This document shows positions 21,249 through 29,863 of a stretch of 32,306 nt of DNA, in pieces. The position numbers were made by a program, and so were the translations under genes. Position 1 is the first letter of the stretch; each line of letters begins with the position of its first letter. The notes under the pieces were generated by a model. The model saw only the letters and a list, made by a program, of their open reading frames with translations, was not told where the DNA came from and searched no databases. Origin of the DNA: a virus; IMG/VR virus record IMGVR_UViG_3300008735_000058, positions 1 through 32,306 of that record. One strand, written 5' to 3'.

Positions 21249-22362
21249 GGATGTTCTCTGGTCAGAAATAGCCCACTGGTATCGTCAGATGCCTAAACCT
21301 CTACAAGCCCTCCTCAGAATGACTGGGGAGCGGATAGAGGTTGAGGGGGCTACCTTGGAATGTTATGCCGTAGCCCGGACGGCTAGGAAGGAGAAACCGG
21401 AGGCGTTTCAGGGTTTCCACAGTAAACACATGCTTTTTATAGTGGATGAGGCTTCTGGTGTGGAAGATATTATATTTGAGGTAGGCGAAGGTGCGATGTC
21501 TACCGCCGGTGCAAAGACGCTTATGACCGGTAATCCTACCCGCACCAGTGGTTATTTCTATAACGCATTTCATGAACAAAGACATTTATGGACCACTATG
21601 AAGGTGGGGTGTGCTGATTCCGGCAGGGTTAACCCACGTTATATAGAGGAGATGAAGGAGAAATATGGAGAAATATCGAACGTATTTCGTGTGCGTGTGT
21701 TGGGTGAGTTTCCTTCTGGCGATGACGATTCTGTTATCCCCCTTAGTATTGTTGAAGAAGCTGTGGATAGAGATATCAAACTTGTGGAAGGAGATGTTGT
21801 CTGGGGCCTAGACGTAGCGAGATTTGGTGGAGACCGCACTGCCTTAGCTAAACGTTGCAACAATCATTTACTGGGGAATATAATATCATGGCGTGGAAAA
21901 GATTTGATGCAGACGGTTGGGATGGTGAAGGCTATGTACGACAAAGCGAAGGGATGGGAAAAACCGGTAGAGATTCTCGTGGACGCAATCGGTATGGGGG
22001 CAGGCGTAGTAGACCGTATGATGGAAGTTGGTTTGCCCGTAAGAGCAGTGAATGTAGCGGAGTCACCCTCTACGGAAGGAAGGTTCAACCGAAAAAGGGA
22101 TGAGCTATGGTGGGAGGCTAGGGATTGGTTTATGAATAGGACATCTGTTATCCCTAATCAAGAGGAACTTATATATGAATTAGCTATGCCTAGGTACCAA
22201 TATACATCAGCTTCTAAGATAAAGGTGGAATCTAAGGATGAAATGAGACGTAATGGGATACAATCACCCGATTTAGCTGATGCTTTTTGCTTGACTTTTG
22301 CTCATACTTATGTTAAGAGTTATGGTAAGAGTATAGTTTACCCTGAACTGGGTGTTGTATAA
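20986..22362 (+). CDS. terL: Large terminase subunit
   Basis: This 458-residue protein has an N-terminal ATPase domain with Walker A SGHGVGKTT (about residues 51-59), Walker B MLFIVDEASG (about 149-158) and TGNPTRTSGY, and a C-terminal nuclease domain with WGLDVARFGGDRTAL (about 272), VDAIGMGAGVVD and SPDLADAFCLTF. It pumps DNA into the head and cuts concatemers. The start ATG 20986 follows AAGGAAATAGAGG. The length is typical. It overlaps the small terminase ORF by 263 bases. Confidence 0.97.
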   Translation: MPAESSWKQKLLTWRSDPHLFVKEVFKAKAEPWQKEMMENVQKSDRIAVRSGHGVGKTTVLSWIILHWLLTRYPAKVACTAPTAHQLEDVLWSEIAHWYRQMPKPLQALLRMTGERIEVEGATLECYAVARTARKEKPEAFQGFHSKHMLFIVDEASGVEDIIFEVGEGAMSTAGAKTLMTGNPTRTSGYFYNAFHEQRHLWTTMKVGCADSGRVNPRYIEEMKEKYGEISNVFRVRVLGEFPSGDDDSVIPLSIVEEAVDRDIKLVEGDVVWGLDVARFGGDRTALAKRCNNHLLGNIISWRGKDLMQTVGMVKAMYDKAKGWEKPVEILVDAIGMGAGVVDRMMEVGLPVRAVNVAESPSTEGRFNRKRDELWWEARDWFMNRTSVIPNQEELIYELAMPRYQYTSASKIKVESKDEMRRNGIQSPDLADAFCLTFAHTYVKSYGKSIVYPELGVV

Positions 22363-22375
22363 TAGGAGAAAACTG

Positions 22376-22615
22376 ATGGCTGAATATGAAGATACAGGCG
22401 GATACGCCGTAAAATTTACAGGAAACAACCACCGTGGGGGTGCTAAACAGGGAGGAAAGTCAGGCCGGGGTTCTTATACCTCAAAGTATAATCACACCAA
22501 GATGGAAGATGGTATGGGGAATATGACTACTTCATATCATGGCACCGAACACGGGTACGCATGTGAGGGTGAAGCTCGTGCCAACAAACACGCAAAAAAG
22601 ATCGCCAACCAATAG
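22376..22615 (+). CDS. Small Gly/His-rich hypothetical protein
   Basis: Read from ATG 22376, 79 residues, with AGGAGA upstream, rather than the TTG at 22352. It is rich in Gly, Lys and His (KQGGKSGRGSYTSKYN) and probably disordered or DNA-binding. It lies between terminase and portal, a common site for small packaging-associated genes. Function unknown. Confidence 0.6.
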   Translation: MAEYEDTGGYAVKFTGNNHRGGAKQGGKSGRGSYTSKYNHTKMEDGMGNMTTSYHGTEHGYACEGEARANKHAKKIANQ

Positions 22616-22630
22616 GAGTTTACATTTACT

Positions 22631-22822
22631 ATGAGTGCCAAGCTAACTGCTAGGGTCAACACCTTGGAATCACAGGTGGTTGAACTGGAGGAGGTCGTTA
22701 AATCATTTTTGTCATTAAAATCATTAAAATCTGATGATTTAGGTATTGACATAACACCTAAGAAGAGAGTGAATGGAAAACACAGTAGCCCAAGGGGAAA
22801 AGGTAAAACCAAGAAAAGTTGA
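22631..22822 (+). CDS. Small coiled-coil protein before portal
   Basis: This 63-residue protein starts at ATG 22631 with TAGGAG upstream. Residues 3-30 are a coiled coil (LTARVNTLESQVVELEEVVK), followed by a basic tail (PRGKGKTKKS). It overlaps the portal gene by 50 bases in the +1 phase. A small packaging or chaperone role is possible but unproven. Confidence 0.6.
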   Translation: MSAKLTARVNTLESQVVELEEVVKSFLSLKSLKSDDLGIDITPKKRVNGKHSSPRGKGKTKKS

Positions 22823-25022
22823 TGATGAACGCTTGAGAGCGATTATCGACTTTGAAATTAGAAACTCTCTTGGTTTTGGTGGGGAATTATTTGAACAACG
22901 TAGGAAAGCCTTAGACTATTATTACGGAGATAAGTTCGGTAATGAGGTTGAGGGTCGTTCTCAAGTTGTGTCTTCTGATGTATTTGACACTATTGAGTGG
23001 ATGATGCCGTCTCTTATGCGTATATTCACATCAGGGGATGATATTTGCCGTTTTGACCCAGAGGGGCCAGAAGATGTCAAGGGGGCCGAGCAGGAGTCTA
23101 AGTATATAAACCATATTTTGATGAAGGATAATGATGGCTTCAAAATCCTTCATGATTGGTTTAAAGATGCCTTAATGATGAAGAACGGCATTGTCAAGTC
23201 TTGGTGGGACGAGTCCGAAGAAGTTACTATGGACGAATACGAGGGACTGAACGACAATGAATTTATTCAACTAATCAATACAGACGGGGTTGAGGTATTA
23301 GAGCATACCGAGAATCTTAGCGAAGATATAGCTATGCAGGTGGCCATGAGCCCCGGCCTTGAACGTGCTGGCGTAACGCATGACGTTAAGATCAAGAAAA
23401 CAAGAAAAACTGGGAAGGTACGGGTTACGGTTGTACCACCAGAACAGCATTATATATCACGAAGAGCGGAAGACATAGATGACGCCATGTTCATTGGTGA
23501 GCGGTCGCTATGGACAATTTCCGAGCTTCGTGAAGCGGGTTACGATGTATCTGAGAGTATCACAGGAGACGATGAAGGATGGTGGCAGGAGGAGTATCTA
23601 TCTCGCCACGACTATGACGACTCCCACCTATTGACTGAAGTCAACCCCGGCATGGACGGTGCCGAACGTAAAGTGTGGGTTGACGAAGCCTATATCAAGA
23701 TTGATAAAGACGGAGATGGAATCTCCGAATGGTTAAAGGTAGTAAAGGTGGGAGAGGTTGTTCTTGAAATCGAAGAGGTGGATGGCCACCCGTATACAGC
23801 AATAACTCCCACGCCCATCCCGCATAAGTTCTACGGTTTATCCGTAGCAGACCTAACGATGGACTTGCAATTAGTTAAGTCTACGTTATGGCGGAGCATG
23901 TTGGATAATTATTACATGCTTAATAACGGACGTTATGCCGTTCTTGAGGGTATGGTCAACTTGGATGACATGTTGACTTCACGCCCCGGCGGAGTGGTTA
24001 GGGAGAAGGTGCCAAACGCTGTACGACCTATAGATACTCCTCCGTTGCCCAACCACATATATTCTATGATTGAGTATGTGGACAAGGTGCGTAATGAGCG
24101 TACTGGTATCCGTGCCTTCAATGGTTTGGATGCGGACACGATGCAGAATACTACCGCCACTGCTGTAAGCCAGCAGGTTGATGCGGCAAATATTAAAGAG
24201 GAAATGATTGCCCGTATATTCGGGGAGGGTGTTAAACGCCTTTGTTTGAGGATACATGAGATCGTATGCAAACATCAAGACCAGAAAAGGATTGTAAGGT
24301 TGACGGGAGAAGAGTGGGTACCGATAGACCCGAGTCATTGGAAGCATCGGATGGACATGACTGTCGTTGTGGGTTTAGGAAACGGAAACAAGGACCAGAA
24401 GATAAGAAATCTAAGTATGCTTGCCCAACAGATTGGGGCGACCAGACAGGACCCTGAGCTTAAAGCCTTAACCAGCCCCAAGAATGTTTACAACATGCTT
24501 GTTGAAGGGACAGAGGCTATGGACATGAAAAACCATGCTGATTTCTTTACCGACCCTGATTCTCAGGAAGGCCAGCAGGCGGTTCAGATGGCTCAGCAAA
24601 ACCAACCTAAAGACCCAAAGGTGCAGGCCGAGGAGGTCAAAGGGCAGTTTATGCTTCAGAAAACCCAGATGGATGCACAGCAGGAAATGCAGAAATTGCA
24701 GATGGAGGTTGGTAAGTTACAAGCCGAAATGAAGATGGAGGAAATGAAGCAACAGCTTGATTTTATTAAGCTCAAAACAGAAGCTGATAACGAGAAAGCT
24801 AAGAATGACATCGAACTGGAGAAACTACGGTCTGAGTTGGTTGCCGAAAGAGAGCAGAATGAGGTGGAACAGGCTAAGACGGCGATTGAAATTGAGAAAG
24901 TTAATTTCGAAAAAGAAAAACTGGCTCAGGAAATGGCTTTGGCCCAGCAAGAGCACGACTTAAAGCTACAGGAGTTGGAAGTTGAAAAAACACAAGAAAG
25001 ATCAGTTAGGATTGGCGAGTAG
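22773..25022 (+). CDS. Portal (head-tail connector) protein
   Basis: This 749-residue protein is the portal by size, gene order (after terminase, before scaffold and capsid) and sequence pattern: EQRRKALDYYYGDKFGNEVE, VSSDVFDTIEWMMPSLMRIF, KNGIVKSWWDESEE, then YGLSVADLTMDLQLVKSTLW. The last 150 residues are a Gln/Glu/Lys-rich coiled coil. It forms the dodecameric channel through which DNA enters and leaves. The long helical tail probably lines the inside of the head, as in large podovirus portals, which is inference. Confidence 0.93.
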   Translation: MENTVAQGEKVKPRKVDDERLRAIIDFEIRNSLGFGGELFEQRRKALDYYYGDKFGNEVEGRSQVVSSDVFDTIEWMMPSLMRIFTSGDDICRFDPEGPEDVKGAEQESKYINHILMKDNDGFKILHDWFKDALMMKNGIVKSWWDESEEVTMDEYEGLNDNEFIQLINTDGVEVLEHTENLSEDIAMQVAMSPGLERAGVTHDVKIKKTRKTGKVRVTVVPPEQHYISRRAEDIDDAMFIGERSLWTISELREAGYDVSESITGDDEGWWQEEYLSRHDYDDSHLLTEVNPGMDGAERKVWVDEAYIKIDKDGDGISEWLKVVKVGEVVLEIEEVDGHPYTAITPTPIPHKFYGLSVADLTMDLQLVKSTLWRSMLDNYYMLNNGRYAVLEGMVNLDDMLTSRPGGVVREKVPNAVRPIDTPPLPNHIYSMIEYVDKVRNERTGIRAFNGLDADTMQNTTATAVSQQVDAANIKEEMIARIFGEGVKRLCLRIHEIVCKHQDQKRIVRLTGEEWVPIDPSHWKHRMDMTVVVGLGNGNKDQKIRNLSMLAQQIGATRQDPELKALTSPKNVYNMLVEGTEAMDMKNHADFFTDPDSQEGQQAVQMAQQNQPKDPKVQAEEVKGQFMLQKTQMDAQQEMQKLQMEVGKLQAEMKMEEMKQQLDFIKLKTEADNEKAKNDIELEKLRSELVAEREQNEVEQAKTAIEIEKVNFEKEKLAQEMALAQQEHDLKLQELEVEKTQERSVRIGE

Positions 25023-25143
25023 CCAAGAGATCGTTCGTGCTGTAATTGCTAGGAAGTTTAGGGAAGACAAGGAATTTAGAACGAAGGTAATTCCGAATAA
25101 AAAGAGATGTCAGAAAAGAAACTTAGAGGATTACTCGGATTAG
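24982..25143 (+). CDS. Likely small basic gene overlapping the portal end (TTG start)
   Basis: A 53-residue frame from TTG 24982 is preceded by AGGAG at a 7-base spacing. It encodes KKHKKDQLGLASSQEIVRAV and IARKFREDKEFRTK, a basic helical peptide, and fills the gap between portal and the next gene. It ends 37 bases inside the downstream gene. No family is recognised; it may be a false positive. Confidence 0.45.
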   Translation: MKKHKKDQLGLASSQEIVRAVIARKFREDKEFRTKVIPNKKRCQKRNLEDYSD

Positions 25144-26036
25144 AAGAAAAGGTTTCTGGGCGTAAACAGCCTAGCTTGTATCGTGATGTACCGGGAGAAT
25201 TTGATAGCATAAACCAAGGGTTGCTGGGTATGATGCCATTTGCTGGCATGACACAGCCGGGAAGATGGTTTCATGGTACGCCGGTGAGTAAAAAAATTGA
25301 TAAGTTTTCAGACCCGGTAATAGATGGTCTAAAAGGTCAATCTAAAAAAAAAGGGGCGGCAATAGACACGCTTATTGGGACGCATGCCGCTAAAGACACT
25401 AATGTTTCAAACAAGTTTGCCATGGGGCTATTTAGGAAAGTGCCGGGGCAACAGGGTAGTTATGGACAAACCATACCACTTAAAATAGAAGGAGCTGGTT
25501 ATCAAGTTCCGCAGAAAAAAACCAAGGAGGGTTGGGTAGCCCAGTCTGATGCACACTCTATCGCTATGGATGTAGCGAACCGGGTTTTTAAGAAAAGTAA
25601 AGATTTATTTAAACAGTGGTTGCGCCCTACACTGATGCACAGAGGATACCTGTCAGACAAACAAATGGATGTTATTTGGCATAAACTAAAGGCCGGGAAA
25701 AGAGTAGAGTTTCCAAAGTCAAAGGGTCACAGGGATATTTCAGTTGAAAATTTCAGTGATTTGTCACATAAAATTGATCCACAGTTATTTGGCAAGAACA
25801 GCACCAGTAAACTGAGGTTTAAGATAGTTGACGCTTACAGAAAAGATTTAAGAGAAAAGGGGTATTCTCATATTACTTACGAAAATACAGCGATGAGCGA
25901 AGTCGGTTTATCGGCATCAATTCCCTTGGGTGGTAAAAAGGTAGGTGTTATCCCTAAAGCAGAGAATGACACAGCCGCTATTATTTTAGACCAAAGTAAA
26001 ATGAAACCAGCATTTGGAAGAGGTCTTATTAAATGA
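25107..26036 (+). CDS. ADP-ribosyltransferase-like (ART-PolyVal type) protein
   Basis: This 309-residue protein has GRWFHGTPVSKKIDKFSDPV (residues 52-71, the His-Gly-Thr start of an ART fold) and, near the end, KGYSHITYENTAMSEVG (residues 251-267), then AAIILDQSKMKPAFGRGL, resembling the G-x-x-G-I-x-Y-x-N-x-x-E and IVFDPxQI end of ART domains found in phage polyvalent proteins. Such enzymes could modify host proteins after injection. It lies between portal and scaffold, where head-packaged proteins occur. Catalytic function rests on sequence resemblance only. The stop overlaps the next start (ATGA). Confidence 0.6.
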   Translation: MSEKKLRGLLGLEEKVSGRKQPSLYRDVPGEFDSINQGLLGMMPFAGMTQPGRWFHGTPVSKKIDKFSDPVIDGLKGQSKKKGAAIDTLIGTHAAKDTNVSNKFAMGLFRKVPGQQGSYGQTIPLKIEGAGYQVPQKKTKEGWVAQSDAHSIAMDVANRVFKKSKDLFKQWLRPTLMHRGYLSDKQMDVIWHKLKAGKRVEFPKSKGHRDISVENFSDLSHKIDPQLFGKNSTSKLRFKIVDAYRKDLREKGYSHITYENTAMSEVGLSASIPLGGKKVGVIPKAENDTAAIILDQSKMKPAFGRGLIK

Positions 26037-26332
26037 CAAAAGAAGAAGAGATCGCACGGGGTAATACCGCCAAGCGAATACTTAAAGAAGAACTGTTACA
26101 CGAAATATTTGAAGAACATCAGAAACGATATATCATGGAGTGGACTAATACTCCAGTCCGAGATACAGAGGGGCGTGAGAAGATATGGTTCTTGCTCACT
26201 GCTCTCAATGAGGTGAAGTCACAGTTGATGACATACGCCGAAACCGGGAAGATGGCAGAGATAGAACTCCACCAGAAGGACAAGGAGGAGAAAGCTACTG
26301 GCTTGAAACGGTTTAATAAGAATTTATTTTAG
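26033..26332 (+). CDS. Small helical protein between portal and scaffold
   Basis: This 99-residue protein starts by ATGA overlap. It is highly charged and helical (KRILKEELLHEIFEEHQKRY, then EKIWFLLTALNEVKSQLM). Small proteins at this position are common in SU10- and P22-like head modules; it could assist assembly. No motif is recognised. Confidence 0.75.
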   Translation: MTKEEEIARGNTAKRILKEELLHEIFEEHQKRYIMEWTNTPVRDTEGREKIWFLLTALNEVKSQLMTYAETGKMAEIELHQKDKEEKATGLKRFNKNLF

Positions 26333-26340
26333 GAGTTTTT

Positions 26341-27378
26341 ATGTCGACCAAGGAAACAGTCGCCGCAGAACCAAGTGTAAATGCTAATTCAGGTATTTTT
26401 GGTAGTTATGATGATGTGTCAAGTGCCGCAAAAAAAATTGAAGATTTAGCCGCACCAGAAGAATATGTAGAGAAAGATAAACGGCCCGATCATGAGACTG
26501 CTCCTCAAGATGGGACAACCGAAGAAGAGGGTAAAGAGCGTGAAGATACCAGCGAGGAGCAACCCGAAGAGGAAGCTCAAGTTGAGGTAGAGGCCGAAGG
26601 TTCAGAAGGGGACCCCGATTACTACGCTGTCAAGATTGACGGTGAGGAGATGGAGGTAACTCTGGATGAGTTGACAAGCAATTACCAGAAAGGAACAGAC
26701 TATACCAAGAAGACTCAGAAGCTAGCCGATGAAAACCGGAAAGTTGCTGAAATGCAGAACTACTTGGTCCAGCAGAGTCAGGCTTACACACAACAGCTTG
26801 AAACGTTAAGGGACAACCTTAATCGTGAAGTAGAGAGTAAGTATGATTCTGCTGAAATGGAGCGTTTGCGAGTAGAAGAACCTATGGAGTATTTTGCCCG
26901 TAGGGATGACATGCGAGAGTTGGAGAATCATCAACGGCAAGTAAACGATGCAATACAGGCTGAGACACGTAGCCAACAGGCTGTATTGCAACAAAATCAA
27001 GCCGAACATTTGAGGCTAGAGCAAGAGAAACTTTTGACCGCTATCCCTGAGTGGGTTGATGGTGCGAAAGGAAAAGAGATGCGAAATGAGTTGCGTGCTT
27101 ATGGAATATCTCAAGGGTTCAAAGAGGAAGAGATGGACACGGTTACTGACCATCGTTCGATCTTGATACTAAGGGACGCTATGCTTTACAACAAGATGAA
27201 AAATTCCACTGACATCAAAGCTAAACAGATTCGCAAAGCTCCGAAGGTAAGGAAAACAAAAGCGGCCGACATGCGGAAAGCGAGTAAGTCGGAGACGCAA
27301 AAACGTCAACGTCAACAACTCAAACATAGCGGAGCCACGGAAGATGCGGCGAGGCTATTGTATGAGATGGATTTATAG
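26341..27378 (+). CDS. Scaffolding protein
   Basis: This 345-residue protein directly precedes the capsid gene and is the scaffold by position and composition. The first 110 residues are acidic (KEREDTSEEQPEEEAQVE), then DYYAVKIDGEEMEVTLDELT (about 97-116), then a long coiled coil and basic C-terminus (KAPKVRKTKAADMRKASKSE) typical of capsid-binding ends. It shapes the procapsid and is later lost. The start follows TAGGAG. Confidence 0.85.
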   Translation: MSTKETVAAEPSVNANSGIFGSYDDVSSAAKKIEDLAAPEEYVEKDKRPDHETAPQDGTTEEEGKEREDTSEEQPEEEAQVEVEAEGSEGDPDYYAVKIDGEEMEVTLDELTSNYQKGTDYTKKTQKLADENRKVAEMQNYLVQQSQAYTQQLETLRDNLNREVESKYDSAEMERLRVEEPMEYFARRDDMRELENHQRQVNDAIQAETRSQQAVLQQNQAEHLRLEQEKLLTAIPEWVDGAKGKEMRNELRAYGISQGFKEEEMDTVTDHRSILILRDAMLYNKMKNSTDIKAKQIRKAPKVRKTKAADMRKASKSETQKRQRQQLKHSGATEDAARLLYEMDL

Positions 27379-27387
27379 GAGAGTGCG

Positions 27388-28362
27388 ATGGCACAGGTAA
27401 CAAATACCTTTGACAGTTATGACTCAATTGGTAATCGTGAGGACCTTAGTGATGTCATTTATGATATTAGTCCTGTCGATACGCCTTTTATGTCAAACAT
27501 CGGTCGAACAAAGGCGACCAACACTTTGCATGAGTGGCAGGTAGATTCACTGGCCGCACACAGTGCGGATAATGCAGTTATTGATGGCGATGACGCCACC
27601 AACGATGCTGTATCTGCTACTTCCAGACTTAAGAACTACACTCAGATTTCTGACAAAGTAGTTGTTGTTTCTGGCACGCAGGAAGTTATTAATAAGGCAG
27701 GCCGTAAGTCTGAGGTAGCGTATCAGGTTGCGAAACGTGGGCGTGAGCTCAAGCGTGATATGGAGGCCCGTCTTACTTGTGAACAGGGTGCTGTTGTAGG
27801 TAACTCTACTTTAGCCCGTGAGTGTGCTGGTCTTGAGACTTATTTATCTCAGAATATCAACTCACACGGGGTTGGTGGTTCCACCGATGATGGTTGGAGA
27901 ACGACTCCGGGGTACCCTGATAATGATGTCACAGATGGCACACAGGTTGCCTTCACTGAGGCAATGGTCAAGAGTAATATGCAGGCTACTTATACCGCTG
28001 GGGGAAACCCTGACTGTCTGATGGTCGGTCCTTACAATAAGCGTATCGTATCCGGTTTTTCTGGAATCGCTACCTTGTATCGTGACCAGCGTAAAGTAGG
28101 TCCAGCACAGATCATCGGTGCGGCTGACATTTATGTCAGTGATTTCGGCGAGTTGCAGGTTGTCCCGAATAGGTTCCAAAGGGACCGCACTGCGTTCTTT
28201 CTTGACAAGTCTTATTGGGCAGTTGCTTATCTGCGACCGTTCCAAGTTAAACCGTTGTCACGAACGGGTGATGCGGAAAAACGTCAGATGCTAGTAGAAT
28301 ATACTTTGGAAGCAAGAAACCCAGAGGCTTCTGCTAAGTCACCTGACTTATCTACGTCGTAA
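27388..28362 (+). CDS. Major capsid protein, SU10 (DUF5309) family
   Basis: This 324-residue HK97-fold capsid protein of the DUF5309/SU10 group has a start at ATG 27388 after AGGAGAG. Typical segments: NTFDSYDSIGNREDLSDVIY, ISPVDTPFMSNIGRTKATNT, HEWQVDSL, TRLKNYTQISDKVV-like and VSGTQEVINKAG, then TAGGNPDCLMVGPYNKRIVS, IYVSDFGELQVVPNRFQRDR, and LDKSYWAVAYLRPFQVKPL. These are common in marine and wastewater phage heads. It follows the scaffold gene and is closed by a terminator. Confidence 0.95.
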   Translation: MAQVTNTFDSYDSIGNREDLSDVIYDISPVDTPFMSNIGRTKATNTLHEWQVDSLAAHSADNAVIDGDDATNDAVSATSRLKNYTQISDKVVVVSGTQEVINKAGRKSEVAYQVAKRGRELKRDMEARLTCEQGAVVGNSTLARECAGLETYLSQNINSHGVGGSTDDGWRTTPGYPDNDVTDGTQVAFTEAMVKSNMQATYTAGGNPDCLMVGPYNKRIVSGFSGIATLYRDQRKVGPAQIIGAADIYVSDFGELQVVPNRFQRDRTAFFLDKSYWAVAYLRPFQVKPLSRTGDAEKRQMLVEYTLEARNPEASAKSPDLSTS

Positions 28363-28369
28363 ACCAGAT

Positions 28370-28395
28370 GCCCCCTTTAATTAGGGGGCTTCTTT
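28370..28395 (+). terminator. Terminator after the capsid gene
   Basis: GCCCCC (28370-28375) pairs with GGGGGC (28384-28389) around loop TTTAATTA, then TTCTTT. This would cap the high-level capsid transcript with partial read-through to the connector genes. Confidence 0.85.
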
Positions 28396-28406
28396 CCGGG
28401 GGAGCT

Positions 28407-28484
28407 ATGAATATATTACATAGGTACAACTGGGTTGTGTGGGCTATTATAATTTTAGGCGGTATTTATCATCATTTTTTCTGA
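28407..28484 (+). CDS. 25-residue membrane micropeptide
   Basis: After GGGGGAG an ATG opens a 25-codon frame (NILHRYNWVV, then WAIIILGGIY, then HHFF), a single hydrophobic segment. It sits between the capsid terminator and the next gene and its stop overlaps that gene's ribosome-binding site (TGAGGA). It may be a tiny membrane protein or a leader for coupling. The short length makes this uncertain. Confidence 0.45.
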   Translation: MNILHRYNWVVWAIIILGGIYHHFF

Positions 28485-28494
28485 GGAATAAGCA

Positions 28495-28920
28495 ATGGCT
28501 TTATGGAGTGAATTAGCCGGAACATTAGATTGGAATAGAGCCATTGGCGTATGGTCAGCACCTATTGATGCTCCAAATGTAGAAAAGTTTATGAGCGAGG
28601 CCGGTGCTACCGCCGATGTGTTGGGTGTTTCCCGTGATATGAGCGAGTGGGAAGAGGGGTTGCTTTATCTTATTGGCGTAGAAAACAGTGGCACGGGTAC
28701 GGCAGACGTCACATTTCAAGCATCACCTGATCGTGGTATGACTTGGATGGACCATACTGCATTTACTCAGCTTACAGCAACTGCCAATGAAATGATTAAG
28801 CTGACCCAAATTCCAAGGCGTGGCAGGCTTGAATTGGATTTGGGTGCTTCTGGTTCACCAAATTACGATATCACGGTGTACTTTGAAGGAACAAAGAAAA
28901 GGCAAGGAAGAGGTATCTAA
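28495..28920 (+). CDS. Head or decoration-like virion protein
   Basis: This 141-residue protein starts at ATG 28495 after GAGGAATA. It looks beta-rich (VTFQASPDRGMTWMDHTAFT, then RLELDLGASGSPNYDITVYF) with a conserved-looking start (ALWSELAGTLDWNRAIGVWS). It lies directly after the capsid gene. A head-decoration or neck protein is plausible; family not recognised. Confidence 0.7.
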   Translation: MALWSELAGTLDWNRAIGVWSAPIDAPNVEKFMSEAGATADVLGVSRDMSEWEEGLLYLIGVENSGTGTADVTFQASPDRGMTWMDHTAFTQLTATANEMIKLTQIPRRGRLELDLGASGSPNYDITVYFEGTKKRQGRGI

Positions 28921-29237
28921 TGGCGACAAAAAAACTTGATAGCGAGTGGTCCGGCGATATACTACGAAATTACTGGTATGACGACACGGCAGATACACTG
29001 CACCTTGAGAATGAGCAGGATATTGAACCTGTCTTAGAGCACAACAAGTACCAGCGTGATGCTTGGGAAAGCATGAGAATGTCGGGCATGGGAGAGTTCC
29101 ATAAGGTAGCAAGTATTCCCTTGGTAGTTGTGGAACAATTAATGCGTGAGGGGGTATGGAACGACAAGGTGGCTTTTAAAAAGTGGTTGAACAAGAGTGA
29201 CAACACAGTATTTAGAACCTCAACAGCGGTAATTTAA
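28920..29237 (+). CDS. Small connector-region protein
   Basis: This 105-residue protein begins by TAATG overlap. It is acidic at the N-terminus (YDDTADTLHLENEQDIEPVL) and has an AFKKWLNKSDNT end. Gene order (capsid, two small proteins, adaptor) suggests a head-completion protein, but no motif confirms this. Confidence 0.7.
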   Translation: MATKKLDSEWSGDILRNYWYDDTADTLHLENEQDIEPVLEHNKYQRDAWESMRMSGMGEFHKVASIPLVVVEQLMREGVWNDKVAFKKWLNKSDNTVFRTSTAVI

Positions 29238-29863
29238 TGTCAATAGCATCTTATGACGAGCTTAAAACTGCGGTATCCTCATGGACTGACCGGGATGACT
29301 TAACGAGCAGGATTCCTGATTTTATTACATTAGGCGAAGCCTATATTAACCGTATGCTACGAATCAGGCCGATGGAGCGTCGTGTTCAAGCCAGTACGGT
29401 GTCTGGAACCAGTTACTACGGTCTTCCACCCCGATACAGGCAAATGCGTCACATGAAGCTGTTGACAAGCCCTACAACCGACCTAGAGTATGTCACTCCT
29501 GAACGCCTAGACACTATCTATGCCGGCAGTACCAATGGCAAGCCTCGTGTGTATACGGTGGCTGGGGATGAAATCAGATTAGGTCCAACGCCAGACGCTA
29601 GTTACACCATGGAAATGCTTTATTATCAAGCATTTGAATCTTTATCAAGCTCTAAACCAAGTAATTGGTTAATGGAAGAGGCACAAGACCTATTACTTGC
29701 GGCGACACTTTCTGAGCTTGGCCCGTTTATTAGGGATGAAAAGGCTGTAATCTACTGGACACAAAAACGAGATAATATTATTGTAAACTTGACCACAGAA
29801 GACAGTAAGGACCGACATTCTGGCTCTGCCTTGTCTGTAAGAGTGGAGCATGGAGTTTATTAA
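29237..29863 (+). CDS. Phage adaptor protein (head-tail connector)
   Basis: This 208-residue protein resembles the SU10 / P22 gp4-type adaptor group: DELKTAVSSWTDRDDLTSRI, IPDFITLGEAYINRMLRIRP, YGLPPRYRQMRHMKL, DEIRLGPTPDASYTMEMLYY and LLLAATLSELGPFI. It binds the bottom of the portal and seats the tail. It starts by TAATG overlap and is followed by the tryptophan-periodic microgene. Confidence 0.88.
   Translation: MSIASYDELKTAVSSWTDRDDLTSRIPDFITLGEAYINRMLRIRPMERRVQASTVSGTSYYGLPPRYRQMRHMKLLTSPTTDLEYVTPERLDTIYAGSTNGKPRVYTVAGDEIRLGPTPDASYTMEMLYYQAFESLSSSKPSNWLMEEAQDLLLAATLSELGPFIRDEKAVIYWTQKRDNIIVNLTTEDSKDRHSGSALSVRVEHGVY

Noticed and set aside
21855-22103. 82-residue ORF inside large terminase
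   Set aside because: Out-of-frame shadow of the nuclease domain.
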